Assembly: GCF_947489755.1 (NCBI RefSeq)
Contig: NZ_CANLFB010000002.1
Coordinates: forward strand, 1 to 64,000
Direction: 5' to 3'
Source of the DNA: an uncultured Psychromonas sp.
GTDB lineage: Bacteria > Pseudomonadota > Gammaproteobacteria > Enterobacterales > Psychromonadaceae
DNA: 64,000 nt
Below are positions 56,190 to 64,000 of the stretch, in pieces. The position numbers and the translations under genes are program-made. The notes beneath the pieces are model-generated. The model did not search any database. It was not told the origin of the DNA and saw only the letters and a program-made list of their open reading frames with translations. How positions within the stretch are numbered: position 1 is the stretch's first letter; the number at the start of each line of letters is the position of its first letter.

Positions 56190-57044
56190 ATGATTACAGA
56201 GCAGTTTATTTGGTTCATTGACAGTCGATTTTATTATCAAACAACGTCATTGGATAAGATGGTTCACCTCATCCCACCTCATCAACAATCGATTAAAATC
56301 ATCATCGATGCAAGTGCGCAATTAAAGGGGCGTGGTTACTGGCATTTGTTTAATGACAAAGAACTGTTATCAGATGAATTGATGCAAAAAATTGAAACTA
56401 AAAAAGTGCAATTAATTAAATTTTTTACCATGAATGCAATTGATGTTGAAATCACTATCAATTCATCAGCTGATTACCTGAAAGTGTTAAATACTGAAGT
56501 TAATAATAATCAAAAGAGTCTCGTGGTGATTGAAGATAACGTCGTCGATAAAAGACACTCTATTTTCCAGCGATTAACTGATATCAAAGCACCAGTTTTA
56601 TTGCTTAATAAGCAAGCTTGGAAATATCCATTAAGCGTGATTGGCGCTGTTGATCCTTTGCATGAACATGCCAGCATTACAACGACTGATAAACATATTG
56701 CTGATTTAAGTGAAAGTTGGGCTAGGCAGTTAAAAGCCACTTGGTCAGTGGCTCATTGTTATCATGTGACGTCAGTATTGGTTAAGTATAAAAGTAAAAT
56801 ATTGTCCATGCATCGCGATGGATTGGCTGACTTTGCTAAGAGACATCGCATTCCTACAGGTAAGACTATTTTGTTGGAAGGTGTGCCTGAAGTCGCGTTA
56901 GCTTCTTATATAAAAAAGAATAGTAGCAATATATTAGTGATGGGTTTAGTGACAAGAAACAAGCTTGAGCAATTTTGGATAGGCAGTACAACGACGGCCT
57001 TATTAACTGAACTGCCTTGCGATATTTTACTCGTTAAAAAATAA
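56190..57044 (+). CDS. Universal stress protein, UspE-like tandem type
   Basis: 284 residues in two Usp-like halves. The second half is clear: GAVDPLHEHAS near 152 and MGLVTRNKLEQFWIGSTTTALLTELPCDILLVK at the C-terminus, as in E. coli UspE (GRTGLSAAFLGNTAE-type glycine motif replaced by IGSTTT). The first half is divergent. A cytoplasmic stress protein of unknown exact activity. The tandem repeat array and hairpin follow directly. Confidence 0.82.
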   Translation: MITEQFIWFIDSRFYYQTTSLDKMVHLIPPHQQSIKIIIDASAQLKGRGYWHLFNDKELLSDELMQKIETKKVQLIKFFTMNAIDVEITINSSADYLKVLNTEVNNNQKSLVVIEDNVVDKRHSIFQRLTDIKAPVLLLNKQAWKYPLSVIGAVDPLHEHASITTTDKHIADLSESWARQLKATWSVAHCYHVTSVLVKYKSKILSMHRDGLADFAKRHRIPTGKTILLEGVPEVALASYIKKNSSNILVMGLVTRNKLEQFWIGSTTTALLTELPCDILLVKK

Positions 57045-57065
57045 AAGAGCCTCAGCCGTTAGCAA

Positions 57066-57161
57066 AGATATTCTTAACACGACCACTGCAGATATTCTTA
57101 ACACGACCACTGCAGATATTCTTAACACGACCACTGCAGATATTCTTAATACGACCACTGC
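57066..57161. repeat. 24-bp tandem repeat, 4 copies
   Basis: Four head-to-tail 24-bp copies at 57066, 57090, 57114 and 57138 (AGATATTCTTAACACGACCA then CTGC), the last with one C-to-T change. Each copy contains ACGACCACT, the left arm of the hairpin at 57151-57180. Confidence 0.93.
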
Positions 57162-57180
57162 AGATAACCTTAGTGGTCGT
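57151..57180. terminator. Hairpin between uspE-like and LysE-type genes
   Basis: ACGACCACT (57151-57159) pairs perfectly with AGTGGTCGT (57172-57180), 12-nt loop. The left arm is also present in the other three repeat copies, so alternative foldings with longer loops exist. It lies between convergent genes. No strong U-run. Confidence 0.55.
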
Positions 57181-57195
57181 GAATCAATAAGTGTT

Positions 57196-57813
57196 TTAAG
57201 CGCGGCTAGTTAACGCTAATGCGCCAGACGCACCGACCAAAATGCCACCACTCACTTTATTGATAATATGTAATTTGGCTTTCCCTGTTGTTAATACCTT
57301 TTTTGCAGAAAAGGCATACAGCATGACTAAGGTGAAATCTAATAACGCCATGGTCGGACACATGATCGCCATTTGTGGGAAGAGTGGTTGGCTAGTATCG
57401 ATAAATTGAGGAAAGAATGCAGTAAAAAAGACAATCGCTTTAGGGTTGCCAGCTGCGACCATAAACCCTGAAATATAGAGACGAAGATTAGGTACTTTTT
57501 CTAAATCATCTTTTTTATCAACACTTTTAGCGGGGGCAAGTAACATCTTGATCCCCATGTAAAATAAAGTCGCTGCCCCTAGCCATTTGATAATATCAAA
57601 GGCGAATTCAGAGTTTGCTATCACCAAGCCTAAACCAATTGACACTAATATCATTTGTATGAAATTGGCGCTGATATCACCCAATACGGTAAATATTGTT
57701 CTTTTTAAACCGTAGTTAATAGAGTGAACAATACCTAGGAAAATACTAGGTCCCGGTGTGGCAGTTAAAACTAAACAAGCAACAACGTAAGTTAACCAAA
57801 CTTCAAATTCCAT
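57196..57813 (-). CDS. LysE/RhtB-family amino acid exporter
   Basis: 205 residues with six predicted membrane helices. Family pattern ATPGPSIFLGIVHSINYGLKRTIFTVLGDISANFIQ (residues about 19-54) and AAGNPKAIVFFTAFFPQF (about 118-135). It exports amino acids or homoserine-lactone-like compounds; substrate unknown. ATG 57813 is chosen since AAAGGA is 8 nt upstream; a GTG at 57819 is too near it. Overlapping-stop arrangement suggests coupling with the small upstream gene. Confidence 0.88.
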   Translation of the reverse strand: MEFEVWLTYVVACLVLTATPGPSIFLGIVHSINYGLKRTIFTVLGDISANFIQMILVSIGLGLVIANSEFAFDIIKWLGAATLFYMGIKMLLAPAKSVDKKDDLEKVPNLRLYISGFMVAAGNPKAIVFFTAFFPQFIDTSQPLFPQMAIMCPTMALLDFTLVMLYAFSAKKVLTTGKAKLHIINKVSGGILVGASGALALTSRA

Positions 57814-57818
57814 ATTCA

Positions 57819-58151
57819 CTATCCTTTCGCTTTACGACCAACCCTATAAACATCTAATACACTGACTATCCAAATAGCTAACATAATATACGTATAAGTA
57901 TCGAGTGTTTGCATATCAGAACCTGTCATCAGTGAGTTTGAAATAGCAGTGACATCTAAAGCCGTCTCACCTTGTTGAATTTGCAACACTACTTGGTTTG
58001 CTTTAGCCAACATACCTTGAATTAGCAATAATAAAGGAATTGAAAAGCTAATAATAAAGGCAATGCCTACAACATATTTTTTAAAGACAAAATGGCCTAA
58101 ACCGGGATAAATTAAAGCCGAGACGAGTACTGCTTTTAATGATTTTTTCAT
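57819..58151 (-). CDS. Small membrane protein of unknown function
   Basis: 110 residues, two or three membrane helices: IYPGLGHFVFKKYVVGIAFIISFSIPLLLLIQGML (about 14-48), with the YPGLGHF motif seen in several small uncharacterised membrane proteins, and TYIMLAIWIVSVLDVYRVG near the C-terminus. It ends about 5 bp before the LysE-type start and is probably cotranscribed with it. No function can be named. Confidence 0.72.
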   Translation of the reverse strand: MKKSLKAVLVSALIYPGLGHFVFKKYVVGIAFIISFSIPLLLLIQGMLAKANQVVLQIQQGETALDVTAISNSLMTGSDMQTLDTYTYIMLAIWIVSVLDVYRVGRKAKG

Positions 58152-58344
58152 ACTGTAAACCTACTTTGAGTACCCTTTGATAGTAATAAATCATTATTGT
58201 TTCTAATGTGTTATTAAGGACACTATCACTTTATAAATGAAGTATTTTGCGCTCTTATAGTAATAAATCAATAGTATAGGAGTGCTATTTTTACTTAAGA
58301 ACCCATTATTCATTTCTACTCATTATGTTTCTTTCTAAATTTTA

Positions 58345-58386
58345 TTGTTAATAACAAAATTAACTTAATGAAACGGCGTTTCAATT
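58345..58386 (+). promoter_or_regulatory. KdgR-like operator and a second palindrome upstream of kduD
   Basis: 58367-58386 contains AATGAAAC-GGC-GTTTCAATT, matching the KdgR consensus (AATRAAAYRNYRTTTYATT type) with perfect arms TGAAAC/GTTTCA. About 10 bp upstream is a perfect 6-1-6 palindrome TTGTTA-A-TAACAA (58345-58357). Both lie within 115 bp of the kduD start. No kdgR gene is in the window. The rest of the 305-bp gap (58152-58456) shows nothing. Confidence 0.7.
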
Positions 58387-58456
58387 GTAATTGATGGTGT
58401 TTGCTTTTTTGTGTATATTGATTTTTATATTTATGCATTCTGAACGAGGACTTAAT

Positions 58457-59218
58457 ATGATTTTAGATTCGTTTCATTTGAAAGAGAAAGTCGCCATTGT
58501 CACTGGTTGTAATACTGGCTTAGGACAAGCGATGGCGCTTGGCTTGGCTGAAGCTGGTTGTAAAGTCGTCGGTGTTAATCGTTCGCCAGCCACAGAAACT
58601 GCTGAAAAAATGCATGCTGGTGGTCACTCGTTTATTGATTATCGCGCTGACTTACTTAAGCAAGATGATATTCCTGGGATCATTCAGCAAACTATCGACG
58701 CATTTGGTCGTATTGATATTTTAGTGAATAACGCAGGTATTATCCGCCGTGAAGACGCGCTTGATTTTTCTGAGAAAAATTGGGACGACGTGATGAATAT
58801 TAATAGCAAAACAGCTTTTTTCATGTCGCAAGCGGTAGCAAAGCAATTTATCAAGCAAGGTAATGGTGGAAAAATTATTAATATTGCTTCAATGCTTTCT
58901 TTCCAAGGCGGGATTCGAGTGTCATCTTATACTGCATCAAAAAGTGCCTTAATGGGCATTACCCGCGCAATGGCAAATGAATGGGCTAAGTTTAATATCA
59001 ATGTTAATGCCATTGCACCAGGTTACATGGAAACAAACAATACAACAGCATTGAGAGAAGATGAAGATCGTAATGCGGCAATATTAGCGCGTATTCCTGC
59101 GCAACGTTGGGGGTTACCTAGCGATATTGCAGGACCTTGCGTATTTTTAGCGTCTGATGCAGCTAATTATATTAATGGTTATACGATTGCCGTTGATGGC
59201 GGTTGGTTAGCGCGTTAG
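58457..59218 (+). CDS. kduD: 2-deoxy-D-gluconate 3-dehydrogenase
   Basis: 253 residues, a short-chain dehydrogenase colinear with E. coli KduD: MILDSFHLKEKVAIVTGCNTGLGQ (NAD site TGxxxGLG), NNAGIIRREDALDFSEKNWDDVMN, catalytic Ser in IASMLSFQGG, Tyr-Lys in YTASKSA, and end YTIAVDGGWLAR. It reduces or oxidises 2-dehydro-3-deoxy-gluconate-type intermediates of pectin/uronate breakdown in the cytoplasm. ATG 58457 has GAGGA 8 nt upstream; the longer frame starts too far up. KdgR-like box upstream. No kduI or other pectin gene is adjacent. Confidence 0.92.
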   Translation: MILDSFHLKEKVAIVTGCNTGLGQAMALGLAEAGCKVVGVNRSPATETAEKMHAGGHSFIDYRADLLKQDDIPGIIQQTIDAFGRIDILVNNAGIIRREDALDFSEKNWDDVMNINSKTAFFMSQAVAKQFIKQGNGGKIINIASMLSFQGGIRVSSYTASKSALMGITRAMANEWAKFNINVNAIAPGYMETNNTTALREDEDRNAAILARIPAQRWGLPSDIAGPCVFLASDAANYINGYTIAVDGGWLAR

Positions 59219-59295
59219 CTGTATTAATACGATTGATACAATTAGTACGATTTATTTCCAGCATTCTAATGATACAACCAATATAAGATAATCAG

Positions 59296-59829
59296 ATGAT
59301 AGATCAGCAAGTTGTTGCTCAAATACTGGGCTTTTTAAGTTTTGCTTTAGGTATTTATACCTTCTATCAAAAAGACGATAAGAAGTTAAAGATTATCATG
59401 GTGGTGTTTAGCCTAAACCACATGGTTCATTTCATATTATTAGGCTCTATCGTCTCAGCATTAAGTGCTTTACTCTCTGCGATAAGAACCACAACCTCTA
59501 TTTATATTTCGTCTACCAAAGTAGCGATTTTATTCATTCTTTTAGGCTTGTGTAGTGGCTTTTATTTAGCGGATAGCATTTGGGATCTTTGGGCTGTATT
59601 AGGAATGAGTTTAGGGACTTATGCCGTGTTTGTATTAAAAGGTATCCCAATGCGTATTGTATTTGTATTAGGTGCGATGTGCTGGTTAATCAACAATATA
59701 CTGGTTGGTTCAATAGGTGGTGTATTATTAGAGGCAACCTTGATTACCGTTAATGTCACCACCATCGTTCGACTATTGCGTGATAACCGCCTCGCTGTTG
59801 AACTCAAAGAAAAGGCGGTTGAGCTTTAA
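59296..59829 (+). CDS. YgjV-family inner membrane protein
   Basis: 177 residues with about six hydrophobic helices. The pattern matches E. coli YgjV: N-terminal FLSFALGIYTFYQKDDKKLK, SALLSAIRTTTSIYIS, and NNILVGSIGGVLLEATLITVNVTTIVRLLRDNR near the C-terminus. Function unknown; 77 bp after kduD and possibly read from the same transcript. Confidence 0.83.
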   Translation: MIDQQVVAQILGFLSFALGIYTFYQKDDKKLKIIMVVFSLNHMVHFILLGSIVSALSALLSAIRTTTSIYISSTKVAILFILLGLCSGFYLADSIWDLWAVLGMSLGTYAVFVLKGIPMRIVFVLGAMCWLINNILVGSIGGVLLEATLITVNVTTIVRLLRDNRLAVELKEKAVEL

Positions 59830-59853
59830 TTAGTTAATGTCGCTTTTTGAAGC

Positions 59854-60780
59854 TTATTCCTTAGCGGTTATTACTGCTAACTCAGGTACCATTTCATCTA
59901 ATAGATATTGTATCGAGAGGTAACTGAAGAATGAAAATGCGCCGCCAACAAGGTCGCCCGTGAAGTATTCTTTTTTATTTTTGTAGAAGGGCATACGCTT
60001 TCTAAATACAGCAGTACTCGCACTCTCAATCGTTTCTTTTGAAGCGAGCCAAACCACCACATCATTGTTTAAAATATCCAATCGCTCTTCGCTAAACGAG
60101 GCATAAAAAGCATCGCCAGCTATTTGATCAATTTCCTTTGGAATAATAAAACCAAGGTCGATTAAAAATTGCGAGCGTAGGTCTTTAGTCGCATAAGCCC
60201 CGGGTTGTTTATTGTAATAAAAAGCAACGGCTGCTGTTTTATTATGGAATTCTGGATGTTGTGCTTTTGTCTTTGCTAATTGTGCTTGTAAAGAGGTGAC
60301 ATGTTGCTCTGCCAATGCTGAAAAACCTAACGCTTTACCAATAATTAAATGGCGAACATACCATGGAATTGTCCAATCTTCATATTTTGCTGGTGGCGCA
60401 AGCGTTGGTGCAATAGCATTTAGCTTTTGATATTCCTTTTCATTCATTGCTGAAGAAACACCAATAATGAGGTCGGGCTTTAAAGCCGCTATTGCTTCGT
60501 AATCTAAGATTCTAGGTTTGAGTAATATCGGTTTAGCATCGCCTAATTGCGCTTGTGCCCAAGGCCAAACCCCATAAGACTGACTGCCATACCAATCACG
60601 GATTGCTAAGGGTTTTACACCAAAAGATAAAATATCATCATGGTCTACATGCCCTACGGAAACGATACGCAGCGGTTTTTTATCAATGGTTAGCGTGCCG
60701 TATTTATGTGCTAATTCAATCGGAAAAGCGATCGCACTGACGCTAACCCAAAGACTTAATAAACCAATTATCCATTTCAT
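59854..60780 (-). CDS. Ferric-siderophore ABC transporter binding protein (FepB/FhuD type)
   Basis: 308 residues, signal peptide MKWIIGLLSLWVSVSAIAFP, then a periplasmic binding protein fold: IVSVGHVDHDDILSFGVKPLAI near residue 38, DYEAIAALKPDLIIGVSSAMNEKEYQKLNAIAPTLAP near 90 and LSIQYLLDEMVPELA near the end. It binds an iron-chelate in the periplasm. Last of the four transporter genes on the minus strand. Confidence 0.87.
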   Translation of the reverse strand: MKWIIGLLSLWVSVSAIAFPIELAHKYGTLTIDKKPLRIVSVGHVDHDDILSFGVKPLAIRDWYGSQSYGVWPWAQAQLGDAKPILLKPRILDYEAIAALKPDLIIGVSSAMNEKEYQKLNAIAPTLAPPAKYEDWTIPWYVRHLIIGKALGFSALAEQHVTSLQAQLAKTKAQHPEFHNKTAAVAFYYNKQPGAYATKDLRSQFLIDLGFIIPKEIDQIAGDAFYASFSEERLDILNNDVVVWLASKETIESASTAVFRKRMPFYKNKKEYFTGDLVGGAFSFFSYLSIQYLLDEMVPELAVITAKE

Positions 60781-60854
60781 ATTTATTCCTTATTTTATGA
60801 TTTCTTTACTGCTTTTTTAATACCGCTTTATAACAATCTATGTGAATCGCTGCT

Positions 60855-61889
60855 TTATGATGGCTTTCTAATTAATAGATAAGCAAACAATGGCGCACCA
60901 ATTAATGATGTTACTAATCCTGCTGCTAATTGAGTTGGGGCAAATAGTATTTTACCAAGAATATCGGCTGCTAATACTAAAATGGCCCCAACCAATGCGG
61001 TTAATAACAAGTGATTTGCAGGTCCACTGCGAGTTATTTTACGTGCAAGATGCGGTGCTAATAATCCAATAAAGCCAAGCGGACCAACAACGGCTGTTGC
61101 AATCGCGGCGGCACCGACTGATATAGTGAGTTGTAAATACATCACGCTTTTTAGGTTAATCCCTAGACCAATCGCAACTTCATCACCTAAGCTTATCCCT
61201 GACATGGTTCTTGCTTGATAAACGGAAAGGCAAATAAAGACAATAAAGGCAATCAATAGAGTTTTTACATCATGCCACCCGGTTGCATGAGTGCTCCCAG
61301 CAAGCCACGATAATGCAGTCATCGCAGATTGTAGATTGCCATATGTCAGTAAAGTAGAAATAATCGCACTGATAAAAGCGGCAACACCAATCCCTAGTAG
61401 AATGAATTTAAGAGGGTGACCTTTACCTCGCAATAATTGGATGATCACTGCGATCAATACGGCGCCTACAAAGGCTGATATTTCTCGATAATTATCGATA
61501 TAGGCTGGAAATAGTATTGTGAGTACCACTACCGCTAAGGCCGCCCCTTGGCTAATACCCACTAGGCTTGGATCTGAGAGAGGGTTACGCGTCATATTTT
61601 GCAATAGCGCACCGGATAACCCAAATAAAGCACCACTTAATGCAGCCACTAAACTTCTAGGTAAACGAAACTCCCAAATAATAAGTGAAGCTTGCGGATC
61701 GTTAAGCCACTGGTCTTGCTTTAATAAGCTAAAAAAGCTGTCATGTAATGATACTGAATAACTGCCAGTGCTGGTTGCCAGCGCCATCACGGCTAATAAA
61801 ACCAGTGACAAAATGACTGAATATAAAAGTGCGCTTTTAATAAAGCGCATCGAGAACCGTTGTTCAAATAAGCGTATGGTTAACTGCAT
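60855..61889 (-). CDS. FecCD-type siderophore ABC permease
   Basis: 344 residues, about ten membrane helices. Family marks LPRSLVAALSGALFGLSGALLQNMTRNPLSDPSLVGISQGAALAVV (about 60-105) and GPLGFIGLLAPHLARKI (about 268-284). It forms a heterodimer with the other permease. The start overlaps the preceding stop by one base, consistent with translational coupling. Confidence 0.92.
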   Translation of the reverse strand: MQLTIRLFEQRFSMRFIKSALLYSVILSLVLLAVMALATSTGSYSVSLHDSFFSLLKQDQWLNDPQASLIIWEFRLPRSLVAALSGALFGLSGALLQNMTRNPLSDPSLVGISQGAALAVVVLTILFPAYIDNYREISAFVGAVLIAVIIQLLRGKGHPLKFILLGIGVAAFISAIISTLLTYGNLQSAMTALSWLAGSTHATGWHDVKTLLIAFIVFICLSVYQARTMSGISLGDEVAIGLGINLKSVMYLQLTISVGAAAIATAVVGPLGFIGLLAPHLARKITRSGPANHLLLTALVGAILVLAADILGKILFAPTQLAAGLVTSLIGAPLFAYLLIRKPS

Positions 61890-62887
61890 TAACGTACCCT
61901 CATTTTAACTAGCCATATAAAAAGTGGTGCGCCGATCAGGATGGTAATAAGACCTGTTGCGACTTCTTGAGGTTGAATAATCCATCGAGCCAATGTATCG
62001 ATAAATAATAGATAAATAGCGCCAAGTAGAATGCAATAAGGCACTATCCAACGATAATCTGCACCTACCCAAAAACGCACAACATGCGGAATCACTAAAC
62101 CAATAAAACCTAATGGACCTGCTAGCGCCACTGCAACCGATGTTAATATCACGACACAAGCTAATAGTTGCCATTTACGACGACGAATATTAATGCCTAA
62201 TCCCGTTGCAACTTCTTCACCCATTGATAACGCCGTGATGCTTGGAGCAAGGGCAATCGCACCGCCTAATCCAATAATAATCCAAGGAATACACCAATAT
62301 AAAACGTTAATATCACTGGCTAATAAAGAGCCCACTAACCAGGTACGCATTTCTTGAAAGGTTTGTTCGTCAAGTAAATGATGGATTGCTAATAACGCCG
62401 CAGAAAAAGCAGTAAATGCCGAACCAGATAGAATCAGGTTAAGAGGCGTGGTACCACCCGGAGCTCTGGAAGCAATACCCCAAACAATCACCGCACTGAT
62501 TAATGCACCAATAGCGGCAACGAGCGGTAACCAAACTAATGATTCAGCATGAACAAAAGTTGACCAATAAACTACCGCTAGCGCGCCACCTGTTAACATG
62601 CCTAATAAGCCAGGATCAGCTAAAGGATTACGAGTCACTCCTTGCATTAACGCGCCAGAAACCGCTAAACACGCACCAACACATATCGCAATAATGGCAC
62701 GAGGCAGGCGCAACTCTTGGATCACTAAGTGGTTAAAATTGTCTTCATCAAACGCATAAAAAGAGTGTGTTATGTCTATCAGTGAAATGGTTTTGGTACC
62801 AATCGATAAATGCCATATCAAGGCTAATATCAGTAATACAAGCATCACTATTATGCCAGTAGAGCTTAACCATTGTTGACGGTTCAT
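61889..62887 (-). CDS. FecCD-type siderophore ABC permease
   Basis: 332 residues with the same signature: LPRAIIAICVGACLAVSGALMQGVTRNPLADPGLLGMLTGGALAVV (about 60-105) and GPLGFIGLVIPHVVRF (about 255-270). The start overlaps the ATP-binding gene stop by 4 bp (62884-62887). Partner of the permease at 60855. Confidence 0.92.
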   Translation of the reverse strand: MNRQQWLSSTGIIVMLVLLILALIWHLSIGTKTISLIDITHSFYAFDEDNFNHLVIQELRLPRAIIAICVGACLAVSGALMQGVTRNPLADPGLLGMLTGGALAVVYWSTFVHAESLVWLPLVAAIGALISAVIVWGIASRAPGGTTPLNLILSGSAFTAFSAALLAIHHLLDEQTFQEMRTWLVGSLLASDINVLYWCIPWIIIGLGGAIALAPSITALSMGEEVATGLGINIRRRKWQLLACVVILTSVAVALAGPLGFIGLVIPHVVRFWVGADYRWIVPYCILLGAIYLLFIDTLARWIIQPQEVATGLITILIGAPLFIWLVKMRVR

Positions 62888-63747
62888 AGCTCAACCTTAT
62901 TCGTTGCATTTAATGCTGGTTTTGCTTTTTGTGTTTGTTTTATCTTTTGGATAGGAACGCAAATCAGTGAGTCAGATTCGGCCTCTTTAATAACCTTTGA
63001 AGAAAGACCAAATACCGCTTTTAAATTATCAGCATTAAATATTTTTTCTGGTGTTCCTTGCGCATAAATTTTACCTTCTTTCATCATAATGAGATGGTCG
63101 GCATAAGCCGCTGCTAGGTTCAATTCATGTAACACAATCACTAACGTTCTATTGTGTTGATGTGCCATCTCACTTAACAGATCAAGCAAATCGACTTGTA
63201 CTTTTAAATCGAGGTAGGTGGTTGGTTCATCTAACAAAATAATATCCGTTTGTTGAGCAAGTACCATTGCAATCCAGCAACGTTGTCTTTGACCGCCTGA
63301 TAAATCGGCAATAGCGCGATCCGCTAAGGCTTTCACATTAGCTTGTTGCATTGCCAGTGTTACCGCATCTTCATCTTCGATGCTCCATTGCTTTAAAAAG
63401 CTTTGGTGTGGATAACGTCCTTGCGACACTAATTCTTTTACCGACAAACCTTCTGGCGCGATCGGTCCTTGTGGTAATAAGGCCATTCTTTTTGCAACTT
63501 GTTTGGCAGGTAGCGAATGAATACTTTTATTACCCAGTAAGACTTCGCCATCAAGTGGGGGTAATACGCGTGCTAAACATTTTAATAATGTTGATTTACC
63601 ACAACCATTTGAGCCGATTAATATGCTTATTTTTCCCTGCTCAATATTAAGATCGACCCCTTTAACAATCGGTGCTGAATAACCTACCACAAGGTTATTG
63701 GTGCGTAAGCTAATAGCCGAAGTGTTTATGTTTGGTTTTGTTGTCAT
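62884..63747 (-). CDS. Siderophore ABC transporter ATP-binding protein (FepC type)
   Basis: 287 residues. Walker A IGSNGCGKSTLL (about 46), Q-loop MALLPQGP, signature LSGGQRQRCWIAMVLAQQ (about 148), Walker B ILLDEPTTYLDL. A C-terminal extension includes NADNLKAVFGLSSKV and a Lys-rich tail. It energises both FecCD-type permeases. It starts 25 bp after the FhuF-like gene, so the five-gene unit (FhuF-like, ATPase, permeases, binding protein) is likely one iron-regulated operon whose promoter lies beyond the window. Confidence 0.92.
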   Translation of the reverse strand: MTTKPNINTSAISLRTNNLVVGYSAPIVKGVDLNIEQGKISILIGSNGCGKSTLLKCLARVLPPLDGEVLLGNKSIHSLPAKQVAKRMALLPQGPIAPEGLSVKELVSQGRYPHQSFLKQWSIEDEDAVTLAMQQANVKALADRAIADLSGGQRQRCWIAMVLAQQTDIILLDEPTTYLDLKVQVDLLDLLSEMAHQHNRTLVIVLHELNLAAAYADHLIMMKEGKIYAQGTPEKIFNADNLKAVFGLSSKVIKEAESDSLICVPIQKIKQTQKAKPALNATNKVEL

Positions 63748-63772
63748 GATTAGAGGTGTCTTATAATGGCTG

Positions 63773-64000
63773 TTATTTATGTGCTTTAGGGCAGGTTGAG
63801 CAAAGCTTACTATTCACTTTATAAGCGAGGCAGCAGCTTGTTCGTACGAAGTCGATTGTTTGTCCATCTTTTATTGTTAAAGATTTAAGCAATTTCTCGG
63901 GCAACCCCATCGCTTTAATCCATAGTTGAGCATGTGTTAATACATCTTGATCACTAAAGTCAGGGACTAGGTTTTTCACTTTAAGTAAATTACCTAATAT
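63773..64000 (-). CDS. FhuF-like siderophore ferric reductase, C-terminal part (runs off right edge)
   Basis: The minus-strand frame is open through the window end, so only the last 75 residues are visible. They end in the [2Fe-2S] motif TSCCLAYKV, then CSTCPKAH: a Cys-Cys, ten residues, Cys, two residues, Cys, which is diagnostic of FhuF/FchR-type ferric-siderophore reductases. An internal GTG at 63979 is not the true start. It would release iron from the imported complex in the cytoplasm. Confidence 0.82.
   Translation of the reverse strand: MLGNLLKVKNLVPDFSDQDVLTHAQLWIKAMGLPEKLLKSLTIKDGQTIDFVRTSCCLAYKVNSKLCSTCPKAHK

Noticed and set aside
57066-57161. Possible CRISPR-like array of 24-bp repeats
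   Set aside because: The copies are contiguous with no spacers and no cas gene is near; it is a simple tandem repeat.

Overview
The window looks like a chromosome segment of a marine, AT-rich gammaproteobacterium, perhaps Psychromonas-like. The genus is an inference from low GC content and from close resemblance of RimK, KduD, HdfR, XanP, UspE and YgjV homologues to enterobacterial/Vibrio-type proteins. No rRNA, tRNA, prophage or CRISPR array was seen. The only mobile DNA is the N-terminal part of an IS630-like transposase running off the left edge.

Region 1 (about 0.9-18.3 kb) is a purine/ureide uptake and catabolism island. It has a BMP-type nucleoside-like ABC importer (four genes, minus), a XanP-like purine permease (minus), a PuuE-type allantoinase (plus), and a tightly packed minus-strand operon. 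The operon order is RpiR regulator, BASS transporter, amidase, HpxW-like oxamate amidohydrolase, ureidoglycine-type aminotransferase, allantoate amidohydrolase. A divergent GNAT-nitrilase fusion gene lies beyond the regulator. The permease/allantoinase intergenic region and the regulator/nitrilase intergenic region share a conserved multi-block regulatory sequence, so both divergent units are probably under one control, most likely the RpiR protein.

Region 2 (19.3-32.2 kb) is envelope and signalling: an OmpA-family porin; a CHASE histidine kinase with its single-domain response regulator; a PAS-GGDEF-EAL gene interrupted by a -1 frameshift at a T7 run; a CheB-CheR-PAS-REC fusion; and, on the opposite strand, a FIST sensor gene with a GGDEF(degenerate)-EAL phosphodiesterase.

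Region 3 (32.8-38.7 kb) holds a CPA1-type antiporter, a TctCBA tricarboxylate transporter operon and a small YrhK-like protein, separated by long AT-rich gaps with short repeats.

Region 4 (38.9-46.2 kb) is a copper/silver-type efflux locus. It has a MerR/CueR-style promoter (19-bp spacer), a small Cys/Met-rich secreted protein, CusC-, CusB- (with three tandem metal-binding domains) and CusA-like genes, and a cytochrome b562-like periplasmic protein.

Region 5 (46.2-64 kb) is mostly housekeeping. It contains a diguanylate cyclase next to a rimK operon (RimK, aspartoacylase-like, retropepsin-like protease), HdfR, MgtE, two MscS channels, a CorA-type transporter and a UspE-like protein. It continues with a LysE exporter, KduD with a KdgR-like operator, YgjV, and a ferric-siderophore ABC importer with an FhuF-like reductase cut by the right edge.
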